The notes beneath the pieces were generated by a model. It saw nothing but the letters and a program-made list of their open reading frames with translations. It had not been told where the DNA came from and searched no databases. The translations under genes were made by a program, and so were the position numbers. DNA of 64,000 nt from positions 1,550,001 to 1,614,000 of the forward strand of contig NZ_AP022873.1 of assembly GCF_014701235.1 (NCBI RefSeq). The letters are read 5' to 3'. This DNA comes from Dissulfurispira thermophila. Its GTDB lineage: Bacteria; Nitrospirota; Thermodesulfovibrionia; Thermodesulfovibrionales; Dissulfurispiraceae. Shown in pieces: positions 9,654-17,707 of the stretch (positions are counted from its first letter, which is position 1; the number at the start of each line of letters is the position of its first letter).

Positions 9654-10225
9654 AGCTTGCTGTATATCTCCTCGACTTGTTTCCTCGTATTTTCAATATC
9701 ACGGGTGTTGTCTATTGTAAAATCAGACCTTTTAATCTTCATTTCTATTGGAAACTGGCTTTTCAGTCTCTTCCTTATATCATCTTCTAATACACCTTTT
9801 TTCTTCAAACGTTCAATAGCTGTATCCTCTGATGTATAGACAGTTATTATCTTATCAAATCTGTTCTGATAGCCCCTCTCAAATATCACAGGTGCTTCTA
9901 TTATAACAATGGCAGATGGATCTGTTATCTTGGCTATTTCTTCATCTATCCGCTTAAAAACCATTGGATGTAAAATATTCTCAAGGGAAATCCTGAGGTG
10001 CGGATGCTCAAAAATAATTTCAGCAAGCTTCTTTTTGTTTATTTCTGACTGCTGGATTATATCATCTCCAAATACCTTTTTGATTTCATAAATAACTGCA
10101 TAGTCAGAGAGGAGTTGCCTTACTATATCATCTGCGTCAATGACAACAGCACCGAGTTCTCTGAACATCTTTGCCACGGTGCTTTTCCCCATTCCATAAT
10201 TTCCTGTAAGTCCTATAATTATCAT
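9650..10225 (-). CDS. coaE: Dephospho-CoA kinase
   Basis: The 191-residue kinase performs the final phosphorylation in coenzyme A synthesis. It has the P-loop GLTGNYGMGKST at residues 5-16, the substrate motif VIDADDIVRQLL, the lid region with HPHLRISLENILHP, and VIIEAPVIFERGYQ. The length is typical. Its ATG overlaps the TGA stop of mutS (ATGA), and its own TGA overlaps the ribF ATG, so the gene is coupled in the middle of a three-gene operon. Confidence 0.93.
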   Translation of the reverse strand: MIIIGLTGNYGMGKSTVAKMFRELGAVVIDADDIVRQLLSDYAVIYEIKKVFGDDIIQQSEINKKKLAEIIFEHPHLRISLENILHPMVFKRIDEEIAKITDPSAIVIIEAPVIFERGYQNRFDKIITVYTSEDTAIERLKKKGVLEDDIRKRLKSQFPIEMKIKRSDFTIDNTRDIENTRKQVEEIYSKL

Positions 10226-12801
10226 GCTATACCTTCTGCCTTTTTCCTCAATTCCATTATCTTCTTTAATGCCTTCTGCGGAGTAAGATTTTCAACATCT
10301 ATATTTAATAACTCCCGCACTATTGGATCACCAGCAAAGAATAAATCCATTTGCGCAGCGCGTGGAATCAATGTATTTGACTCCCTCTTTTGGAGTTTCT
10401 CTAATACAGACTTTGCATTTTCTATAACACTGTCAGGCAGACCTGCGAGTCGTGCAACTTGAATGCCGTAACTCTTGTCTGCAGGTCCTTTTTCTATCTT
10501 CCTTAAAAATATAATCTCATCTCCCCATTCCTTAACAGCTACATTGTAATTCCTGACTCCATCGATAATTAAAGCAAGGTCTGTAAGTTCATTGTAGTGT
10601 GTGGCGAACATAGTTCGTGCCTTAATCTTATTTGCAAGGTATTCTGCTACCGCCCACGCAATGCTTATGCCATCAAAAGTGCTTGTACCCCTTCCAACCT
10701 CATCAAGAAGAATAAGGCTCCTTTCAGTTGCGTTATTCAAAATATTTGCTGTCTCTATCATCTCAACCATAAATGTACTCTGCCCTTTTGTGATGTAATC
10801 TGATGCCCCTATTCTCGTAAATATCCTGTCAACAATACCCACCACTGCACTATTGGCAGGAACAAAAGAGCCTATCTGCGCCATCAATACAATTAGTGCT
10901 GTCTGACGCATATATGTAGATTTACCCGCCATATTTGGCCCTGTAATAATCAAAAGTCTGTTTTCCTTGCAGTCAATACGGGTGCTGTTTGGTATGAACT
11001 TTTCATCTAAACTCCTGACCCCTGCCCCTTGCCCCTTAATCCCCAGAAGTCTCTCGATAACAGGATGCCTTCCATCAACTATCTCGATTACATCACTATC
11101 TGAAATAACAGGCCTTACATAATCATATCTCTTTGCAACAGTTGATAGCGAAAGAAGAAAATCCATTATTGCTATCTGAGCCGATGTCTCAAGGAGTTGA
11201 CTTGTATATTTCTGCATTTTCTCAAGTATGTTCATATATATCTCATATTCGAGTTCTCTTAGCCGATCCTCTGCACCAATTACCTTTGTTTCATATTCCT
11301 TCAACTCAGGAGTTATAAATCTCTCACAATTTGCAAGTGTCTGCTTTCTTATATAGTCATCTGGGACAAGATGCAGATTTGGTTTTGTAACCTCTATGTA
11401 ATAGCCAAATACCTTATTAAAACCTATCTTTAATGATGATATACCAGTCCGCTGTCTTTCTTCTGTTTCGAGTCTTGCTATGAAGTCCTTACCACTCACA
11501 GAGATGTTTCTTAATTCATCTACCTCTTTGTTAAAGCCTCTTCTTATTATTCCGCCTTCTCTTGGATTGACAGGTGGATTTTCAACAATGCTAAAGTCTA
11601 TCATGTCTTTTAAATCAATAAACTCAGATATATTGTTTCCGATTTCTCTTATATATTCATTTTTTGAAGATGATAAGAGTTTCTTTATTTTTGGCATGTG
11701 TTCGATAGAGCCTTTAAGGGCTATCAAATCTCTCGGTCCTGCAGACTTTGAAATAATCCTCGATGTCAATCTTTCGATGTCCTGTATCTTTCTAATGGTT
11801 GTGCGCAAGTCCTCCATAAGTTCATAGTCCTCGATTATCGCATGAATAGCATCTTGTCTCTTAATTATTTCATCAGAAGATAATAACGGCATTGTAATAG
11901 CATTTCTCATAAATCTACCGCCCATTGGTGTCAATGTTTCATCTAAAACCCACAGCAAAGAACCCTCCAGAGAACCATCCTTTAAATTATGCAAAAGTTC
12001 GAGATTTCTTTTTGTAGATGAATCTAAAAACATATATGATGTCTGATTCAAAACAGAGATTTTCTTAAATGTAAGGATTTTCTGTGAATCCTCAAGATAG
12101 CTTATAAGCGCACCCGCTGCTGATATAGCTGCATTCATATTGCTACATCCATAGCCATCAAGAGACGATACTCTGAAATATCTGAGGAGGGTCTTATATG
12201 ACTCTGTATAATCAAAATACCAGTCATCATAATAAGATACATAAAAACCCTTGAGTATCTCCTGATAGTATATGTTGTCCTTCATACTATATGGGCAGAG
12301 TATCTCCCTCGGTTCATGTCTTGCAATTTCATCATCTACTGATTTCTCTGTCTCATAGACTATAAACTCCCCCGTTGAAAGGTCAGCCACTGTTATGCCT
12401 ATCATGTCCTGATGTGGAAATATGCTCATTATATATGCATTTTCTTTTGGCTGTTCAGGAATATGTGTTCCAGGTGTTATCACCTTTACAACATCACGCT
12501 GGACAATTCCTTTTGCAAGTTTGGGGTCTTCTATCTGCTCACATATGGCTACCTTATGACCCGCTTTTATAAGCTTTGTGATATAACCATCAACAGAGAA
12601 ATATGGGACTCCGCACATTGGCATCGGGTCATCCTTGCTCTTGTCTCTACTTGTAAGGGCTATCTGTAATATATTAGATGCTATCCTGGCATCTTCACCA
12701 AACATCTCATAAAAATCTCCAAGCCTGAAAAGAACAATTGCATCATGATATTTTTCCTTAATACTAAAATACTGTTTCATCAAAGGAGTAAGTTCAGACA
12801 T
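10222..12801 (-). CDS. mutS: DNA mismatch repair protein MutS
   Basis: The 859-residue protein recognises mismatches and recruits MutL. The N-terminal mismatch-binding domain has the Phe-x-Glu motif in LFRLGDFYEMFGEDA, with the conserved MPMCGVPYFSVDGYI. The C-terminal ABC-type ATPase carries GPNMAGKSTYMRQ, LLDEVGRGTSTFDG and MFATHYNEL. A short segment just before the ATPase (IKGQGAGVRSL, encoded near 11008-11043) is absent from usual MutS sequences and derives from a C-rich low-complexity repeat that kept the frame. The gene is first in the mutS-coaE-ribF coupled operon. No mutL is visible in the window. Confidence 0.95.
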   Translation of the reverse strand: MSELTPLMKQYFSIKEKYHDAIVLFRLGDFYEMFGEDARIASNILQIALTSRDKSKDDPMPMCGVPYFSVDGYITKLIKAGHKVAICEQIEDPKLAKGIVQRDVVKVITPGTHIPEQPKENAYIMSIFPHQDMIGITVADLSTGEFIVYETEKSVDDEIARHEPREILCPYSMKDNIYYQEILKGFYVSYYDDWYFDYTESYKTLLRYFRVSSLDGYGCSNMNAAISAAGALISYLEDSQKILTFKKISVLNQTSYMFLDSSTKRNLELLHNLKDGSLEGSLLWVLDETLTPMGGRFMRNAITMPLLSSDEIIKRQDAIHAIIEDYELMEDLRTTIRKIQDIERLTSRIISKSAGPRDLIALKGSIEHMPKIKKLLSSSKNEYIREIGNNISEFIDLKDMIDFSIVENPPVNPREGGIIRRGFNKEVDELRNISVSGKDFIARLETEERQRTGISSLKIGFNKVFGYYIEVTKPNLHLVPDDYIRKQTLANCERFITPELKEYETKVIGAEDRLRELEYEIYMNILEKMQKYTSQLLETSAQIAIMDFLLSLSTVAKRYDYVRPVISDSDVIEIVDGRHPVIERLLGIKGQGAGVRSLDEKFIPNSTRIDCKENRLLIITGPNMAGKSTYMRQTALIVLMAQIGSFVPANSAVVGIVDRIFTRIGASDYITKGQSTFMVEMIETANILNNATERSLILLDEVGRGTSTFDGISIAWAVAEYLANKIKARTMFATHYNELTDLALIIDGVRNYNVAVKEWGDEIIFLRKIEKGPADKSYGIQVARLAGLPDSVIENAKSVLEKLQKRESNTLIPRAAQMDLFFAGDPIVRELLNIDVENLTPQKALKKIMELRKKAEGIA

Positions 12802-12842
12802 GCTTTAAACCTCTCAGTTAAAATCTATAATTTGAAATTATA

Positions 12843-13115
12843 CTACAGACAGGATAAATATACCCACACCTTGCCGTCAGTCCGTGATTCTGTAATCCTT
12901 TTCCTTAGCAATATCCTTCTCAATCCGCTCCCTTATCACCTGCCCCACAACTGCCTCGTAACAAGGTCAGACAAGCCGTTTTTAAGTTCTTCTTTGAGGA
13001 GTTTATAGAGGTTGTAGGATTGCACAAAATTACATTGGCTCTATATACTGCCAAGGTCGTCAGACATCTACATGATAAGAGCTATTTCATCTAAATCTAC
13101 TCGTAGTTTTTTCAT
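12843..13115 (-). pseudogene. Decayed small gene coupled to the SWIM gene
   Basis: An ATG overlaps the stop of the SWIM gene as ATGA, so a gene once followed it in translational coupling. The frame begins MKKLRVDLDEIALIM, which resembles the start of UPF0158-type proteins, then meets two TAG codons and continues as YNLYKLLKEELKNGLSDLV. After a further shift it continues as VIRERIEKDIAKEKDYRITD and ends near 12843. These pieces look like real protein but cannot be translated as one chain. The region fills the roughly 300 bases between mutS and the SWIM gene. The family guess is weak. Confidence 0.4.
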
Positions 13116-14764
13116 ATACCCTTTATCTCCTCCATCAAAGCAGATCTTCTCCTGTATTTTTCTCTCATGTGGTCAATGTATCTTATAAACTTATCCTGAG
13201 TTCCCGGAATTTCTTTCATAAGTTTTAACCAGTAAGCAGTTTGAAGGTATGCATCTCTCTTTTTTACATTTTCCGTAAATTCGTTTATCTTCTCTTTATA
13301 AAGCTCAAAGCATTCTTCAGGATATCTATCGCGAATCTTTTTGACTATTGAATGGAAGACATCAAATTGGATGCTTTTTCTGGCAAGGTTTAACATCCTC
13401 TCATAGTCATTTTCAAGCAAGTAAATCTTGAAAAGCAGATCATAATCCCCATTAAGAAGTTTTTCCAACCGTTCTATAACAGATAGCCTTTCCTGTTCGG
13501 TCTTTATTACCTTTCTGATCTTCTCGTAATAAGCAATGTCTCTCTCCAGTTTCAAAAGCGCCATCAGATTTTCAATTATCTTCAGGTAATCTGTTTCTGG
13601 ATTATAATGTTTATCAAGAAACTCTCTTAATTCCTTGAGAGAATCAGACAGCCTGTAGCTGTAATAAAAATCTTTTTTCCTGTCCTGAATAATCTCAATA
13701 GCTTTTTCTGCAACAGCTATAGCATTTTCTCTTCGATTGTGTTTATTGTAAAATTCTGAAAGTTGGACAGCAATTTCAGGATATTCTTTATAATGCTTCT
13801 CGCCAAAAGAGAAGACAGCTTCTGGTTCGCCTTTTACTATAAGAAGATTAAACTTAATGGGTGGGATGAAATCCATGCCTTGTTTATTGAGCATATAATC
13901 GGCTTCTTCAGAGGCATTGATAATTTTCTTAAAGACATCATTGAAAACCCTTTTACCTTCAAACTCACTATATGCCCGTAAGAAATAATCAAGATACAAC
14001 TTTTTATCATTTAATGAAAGGGACATTTTCTGGATATTTTCTGCCGTTGCATTAAATGAGCGCACTGCTTTATAATGAATATCATCGTAAAAATCCTCCA
14101 ATCTTTCGTCTCTGAGCAAGTCAATGCAAGCATCGCAGATGCCCTGATGTATCTTTATCGCCTCTTTGTAATTTTCCTGAGAGGTATATTTTTTTGCTGT
14201 TTCAGTAAATTTATCCATGACCTCGCTAATCGGATGCTCATATGGGTCATGATAATGAGCATAGTAATACTCTTTGCCTTTTAAATTTTTTAAGACCGAA
14301 AGAATTTCCTTTTTATATTTTTCAAGTGTATTTTCCGTCTCCTCCTTCCCTCTTGCAAATATCTTGAAGTCTTCAAGCAAGGAGGAGTCAGCGGTCAATA
14401 TTTGAAAAAGGAATTCCCTCAGCCTGCCGCTGTCCACCTTATCTAAGAGGGTTCTGACTGCTTTTGCGTCATCTTTATGCTTCTTTATTTTTCTGCCCTG
14501 GTTAATTGCAATCATTGTTGCTACTACATGTTTGCAAGCTCCACCCCAATCGTATGGACATGTGCATTCAGCATTTATTTTTCCGTCCTTTTCAGCTATT
14601 GTCACCGTATAAAGCTCACTGCCCTGAACATGAGCAATATAAGCGCCATTTTCTATCTTCACTTCATCAACTGCTCCATTCTCATAATACTCATATCCTT
14701 TAACTAATGAGCGCCCTGATGCAAGACGCTGAATAATGTCTTCGTTTATCTCAGGCAGTGGCAT
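13112..14764 (-). CDS. SWIM zinc-finger domain protein
   Basis: The 550-residue protein has an N-terminal SWIM domain with the pattern C-x-C-x7-C-x-H (CTCPYDWGGACKH, about residues 87-99), which can bind zinc and often DNA or protein. The remainder is predicted to be almost wholly helical, with many EKxIEI and Y-rich repeats resembling TPR-like solenoids (for example AIAVAEKAIEII). Such SWIM-plus-solenoid proteins are widespread but uncharacterised, sometimes beside helicases. It follows a 152-residue acidic protein by about 40 bases and is followed by a ruined gene whose ATG overlaps its TGA. The start has GGAGG upstream. No catalytic domain is visible. Confidence 0.75.
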   Translation of the reverse strand: MPLPEINEDIIQRLASGRSLVKGYEYYENGAVDEVKIENGAYIAHVQGSELYTVTIAEKDGKINAECTCPYDWGGACKHVVATMIAINQGRKIKKHKDDAKAVRTLLDKVDSGRLREFLFQILTADSSLLEDFKIFARGKEETENTLEKYKKEILSVLKNLKGKEYYYAHYHDPYEHPISEVMDKFTETAKKYTSQENYKEAIKIHQGICDACIDLLRDERLEDFYDDIHYKAVRSFNATAENIQKMSLSLNDKKLYLDYFLRAYSEFEGKRVFNDVFKKIINASEEADYMLNKQGMDFIPPIKFNLLIVKGEPEAVFSFGEKHYKEYPEIAVQLSEFYNKHNRRENAIAVAEKAIEIIQDRKKDFYYSYRLSDSLKELREFLDKHYNPETDYLKIIENLMALLKLERDIAYYEKIRKVIKTEQERLSVIERLEKLLNGDYDLLFKIYLLENDYERMLNLARKSIQFDVFHSIVKKIRDRYPEECFELYKEKINEFTENVKKRDAYLQTAYWLKLMKEIPGTQDKFIRYIDHMREKYRRRSALMEEIKGI

Positions 14765-14804
14765 CCATTACCTCCAATAAAAACATATCTGAAATTCATA
14801 TCCC

Positions 14805-15263
14805 TCAATGAAAAATGTTTGATCCTTTTATTAGCCTCAGATTTTTCAATCCATTCTCTGCAAACTCTTCCTCATATGCACTGAGAAAAGGCCATTCCTT
14901 GTCTAATCTTTCCTCTGGTTCCATCTCTCTTAGGGCTTTTTCTCCACATTTTTCTTCCATATCTCTTGCTGCCATCCTGTGTATAAGTTCATCCCAAAAT
15001 GTGTCATTATTATATTTGTCAACAATTTCTTCAACGTCAGACTCATCCAGAAATTCTTCTGTCAGGAAAAACATCTTGAGATCCTCATCGTATTCGACAG
15101 AATCATCCATCCCGAAATCCTTGCAAAAAGATAGGATATACTGCTCAAGTTCATCAAACTCCAAAATCCTGTCATCAGTGCGATGGGCGTTAGCCATCCA
15201 AGTGCCGAGGTGAAGAAGCTTAATAAGTGTCTTATACTGTTTTTTTGTGATGTTAATCTTCAT
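14805..15263 (-). CDS. Acidic hypothetical protein
   Basis: The 152-residue protein is strongly acidic, with stretches such as LTEEFLDESDVEEIVDKYNND, and predicted to be mostly helical. It opens with KINITKKQYKTLIKLLHLGTWMANAHR and ends without a recognised domain. I have seen this general type as an uncharacterised conserved protein in diverse bacteria, but cannot name a family. No signal peptide or membrane segment is visible. The ATG has GGGAG eight bases upstream. The gene precedes the SWIM gene in the same orientation, so they are probably co-expressed and may act together. Confidence 0.6.
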   Translation of the reverse strand: MKINITKKQYKTLIKLLHLGTWMANAHRTDDRILEFDELEQYILSFCKDFGMDDSVEYDEDLKMFFLTEEFLDESDVEEIVDKYNNDTFWDELIHRMAARDMEEKCGEKALREMEPEERLDKEWPFLSAYEEEFAENGLKNLRLIKGSNIFH

Positions 15264-15336
15264 AAATTCTCCCTTTTTAGTCTTTTTGATATTTTATCTA
15301 TCTCCTCAACGAGGTCTTGCTAAATGCCATTTGATT

Positions 15337-15475
15337 TTAGAATCCCCCAAGCTCAAGAATACCAACCATTCCATAAGGGTCAATAAAAGAAACTTCACGA
15401 AGGTCCATATTGGTTGCGTAGTTAAAAACCTGTAAAACATGTTCAGAAGTCTTGAGTCATTTTTTCTGCTGGCAT
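15337..15475 (-). pseudogene. Remnant of a STAS-like domain protein
   Basis: A short start (ATG 15475, MPAEKMTQ) shifts frame into an open stretch HVLQVFNYATNMDLREVSFIDPYGMVGILELG, ended by TAA at 15337. The pattern REVSFIDPYGMVGILE resembles the N-terminal part of small STAS/ATPase-linked regulatory proteins. Only about 45 residues survive, with at least one frameshift, so it is not a working gene. The remaining bases on either side (15264-15336 and 15476-15534) show no gene. Confidence 0.4.
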
Positions 15476-15534
15476 ATTTACTCCCGCTTTATTATATAAT
15501 AAATAAATTTTCTAATTTCCCGAAGAAGTAAGTA

Positions 15535-16044
15535 ATGACGGCAAAAAGAATAATCTCCTTAATTGTTATATTAATATCAGGTGCTTTTCTCTTTTCCTCA
15601 AACACATTGGCGGCATTGTCAAAGGCAGACAAGGTTATTGTCATCAAAAGTAAAAGGATCATGCTGCTGCTAAAAGACGGGGAAATCATAAAAACCTACA
15701 GGATCGCCCTCGGTAAAAATCCAGATGGCCGTAAAATTCAGGCAGGTGATCAAAAAACACCTGAGGGGACTTACACCATAACCTCTAAAAACAAGCACAG
15801 CAAATATTATAAGGCAATCAATATATCATATCCAAATGAATCTGATATACAAAATGCCAGAAGGCTCGGTGTATCTCCTGGCAATAGCATAGCAATTCAT
15901 GGTCTGCCAAAGGAGTTGGAGGACATAGATAAATTTCATAGGCGTCTGGACTGGACAGACGGATGTATTGCTGTTACAAACAAGGAAATAGATGAAATCT
16001 GGCAAATCGTTCCAGACGGCATTCCAATCGAGATTAAACCTTAG
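15535..16044 (+). CDS. L,D-transpeptidase (YkuD/ErfK family)
   Basis: The 169-residue exported enzyme has an N-terminal signal segment (about residues 5-27), then a YkuD domain with KSKRIMLLLKDGEIIKTYRIALG, GDQKTPEGTYTI and the catalytic block HGLP followed by WTDGCIAVTNKEIDEIW, which holds the active-site His and Cys (HGx...GC). These enzymes form 3-3 crosslinks in peptidoglycan or attach lipoproteins in the periplasm. The size suits a minimal single-domain member. It is a single gene, convergent with the downstream TPR gene and divergent from the STAS remnant. Confidence 0.88.
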   Translation: MTAKRIISLIVILISGAFLFSSNTLAALSKADKVIVIKSKRIMLLLKDGEIIKTYRIALGKNPDGRKIQAGDQKTPEGTYTITSKNKHSKYYKAINISYPNESDIQNARRLGVSPGNSIAIHGLPKELEDIDKFHRRLDWTDGCIAVTNKEIDEIWQIVPDGIPIEIKP

Positions 16045-16070
16045 GCTGATAAGCACAATGATAATTTATA

Positions 16071-17105
16071 CTACCTGTAAAGCAAATCAAACAATTCTTC
16101 TGCACGACTTGTATCAAGCTTATTCAGGATTATATATTCTTCATAAGCAGCATCCTTATCACCATTTAAATAATAAGCAATGCCAAGATTGAAATGAGTG
16201 TTAGGATTTCTTGAATTAATGCCGAGGGCTTGCTCAAAAACATCAATGGCTTCTGAATATTTTCCAGTAATAATGTAAACAGTACCGAGTTTATTATAAA
16301 GTGCCTGAACATCAGGCTTAATCTTCAGTGCTTGTTTATAGGCATTAATAGCATCTGAATATCTGCCGAGTTTGTAATATATCATGCCTAAATTAGCATG
16401 TGCATCTATGTGGTCAGGTTTAATCTTTAAAGTTTTTCTGTATGCCTCTATGGCATTGGCATATTGTTTCACACTTTCATATTTTAAACCCTTTATAAAG
16501 TATTCATCAGGATTGTCTTTTTTTTCTTCTAATTTTCTTGTAGATTTTTTAGTCCCAAAAGGAACCTCTAATAATTTTTCTGGTTCTGTTTTAAGTGGTA
16601 TAGGTGTTTCTACTTGCGGTGTTTCTATTGATTTTTTTGGAGTGAGTTCTTTTTTTGAGAATTTCTTATGCAATGCAATTTGTCTTTTGATATAATCAGA
16701 GAGTTTAAAATCAGATGGGATATTGACAGCAATAAGCCCGTCTGCCTTTATCTCAAATAATGCTATGTCATGCCTTCTATTATAAGATATTAACTTATTG
16801 ATAGGATAAGATCCCTTATCTTCAATTCTTACAATAAGCACATATTCTACATCCTCAAGCCATTGAGAGATTATCTTGCAATTCGTTGCTATTATACCGT
16901 TGCTGTCAACTATAAAACCGCTTTCAGAGGCAATCTCAACCCCATTCTTGTCATAGATAGAAATAGCAACAATAGCTTTTTCCTGTTTCTGTGCAAAATC
17001 AGGAATTTTAGCTTCAACTAAAATAACAGAAAAAATGATAAAGAAAAATATAACAACAAAAAAGACTATAAATGAAATGCTTTTCTTTACTTCCATCCAT
17101 GACAT
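16071..17105 (-). CDS. Membrane-anchored TPR protein with degenerate trypsin-like domain
   Basis: The 344-residue protein has one N-terminal membrane or signal segment (about residues 8-31), a short trypsin-like module, a Pro/Lys-rich linker, and four TPR units from about residue 200 (FIKGLKYESVKQYANAIEAY, AHANLGMIYYKLGRYSDAI and so on). The trypsin-like part keeps SGFIVDSNGIIATN and NRRHDIALFEI but has CK where the catalytic His should be, and the second barrel with the catalytic Ser is missing. It probably acts as a periplasmic scaffold. It overlaps the end of the tetrahaem cytochrome gene, implying co-expression. Two in-frame ATGs (17105 and 17096) are possible starts. Confidence 0.7.
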   Translation of the reverse strand: MSWMEVKKSISFIVFFVVIFFFIIFSVILVEAKIPDFAQKQEKAIVAISIYDKNGVEIASESGFIVDSNGIIATNCKIISQWLEDVEYVLIVRIEDKGSYPINKLISYNRRHDIALFEIKADGLIAVNIPSDFKLSDYIKRQIALHKKFSKKELTPKKSIETPQVETPIPLKTEPEKLLEVPFGTKKSTRKLEEKKDNPDEYFIKGLKYESVKQYANAIEAYRKTLKIKPDHIDAHANLGMIYYKLGRYSDAINAYKQALKIKPDVQALYNKLGTVYIITGKYSEAIDVFEQALGINSRNPNTHFNLGIAYYLNGDKDAAYEEYIILNKLDTSRAEELFDLLYR

Positions 17106-17695
17106 CCGTAACAGAATTTTCCCCTATCATTATGCCTCAAAAAAAATTGGTTATCACTTACATGTGGATCATGACAGCTTGAACATTCAATCCTTCCATT
17201 TTTTATAAGGTCATTTACTATAAGTGCGCCTCTCCATCCTGATAGTGAGGCATTTCTTGGTCTCAGGTGTCTGCTGTTCTCATTATAGGTAACAGACACT
17301 ATATGATGATTACGCATACTCCCTATTTCATTAGTGGCTTGGTTTATTTGCAACTGCGTCAGATTGCTTTTTTGCCATGTTTTTTCGTCAATGTTAAGAT
17401 TATACGCTTGTATCCCGTCATGGCAAGAAAGACATACCTTTGACAATGTATTAGGAGTCATCTCTTCATTTGCTCCAGCCATGCTTGACCCATATGTGAG
17501 ATATATTGCTGATTTTGCCTCCTTATTCCATGCCTGAACACTGATTGGCTCTGTATGGGGGGTATGACACCAAATGCAGACCTCTACCTGATGTTTGTAT
17601 GAAAGATTATGCTTTGTATTTTCGATACCGGCAAATGCTATACAGACATATAAGAGTAATAAGGCTAATGTTACGATTAAAACCTTTCTGCTCAT
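17087..17695 (-). CDS. Exported tetrahaem c-type cytochrome
   Basis: The 202-residue protein has a cleavable signal (about residues 4-22) and four CxxCH haem-attachment sites: CIWCH, CLSCH, CSSCH and CYGCH, the last seven residues from the C-terminus. HTPHTEP and HDPHVS after haem sites resemble doubled-CxxCH proteins. It should be a periplasmic electron carrier, matured by the ResB/CcsB system found elsewhere in the window. It lies 12 bases downstream of rnr and overlaps the TPR gene, so the multihaem gene, rnr, this gene and the TPR gene seem to be one transcription unit. No redox partner can be named. Confidence 0.85.
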   Translation of the reverse strand: MSRKVLIVTLALLLLYVCIAFAGIENTKHNLSYKHQVEVCIWCHTPHTEPISVQAWNKEAKSAIYLTYGSSMAGANEEMTPNTLSKVCLSCHDGIQAYNLNIDEKTWQKSNLTQLQINQATNEIGSMRNHHIVSVTYNENSRHLRPRNASLSGWRGALIVNDLIKNGRIECSSCHDPHVSDNQFFLRHNDRGKFCYGCHGWK

Positions 17696-17707
17696 AATAT
17701 AAAAATT

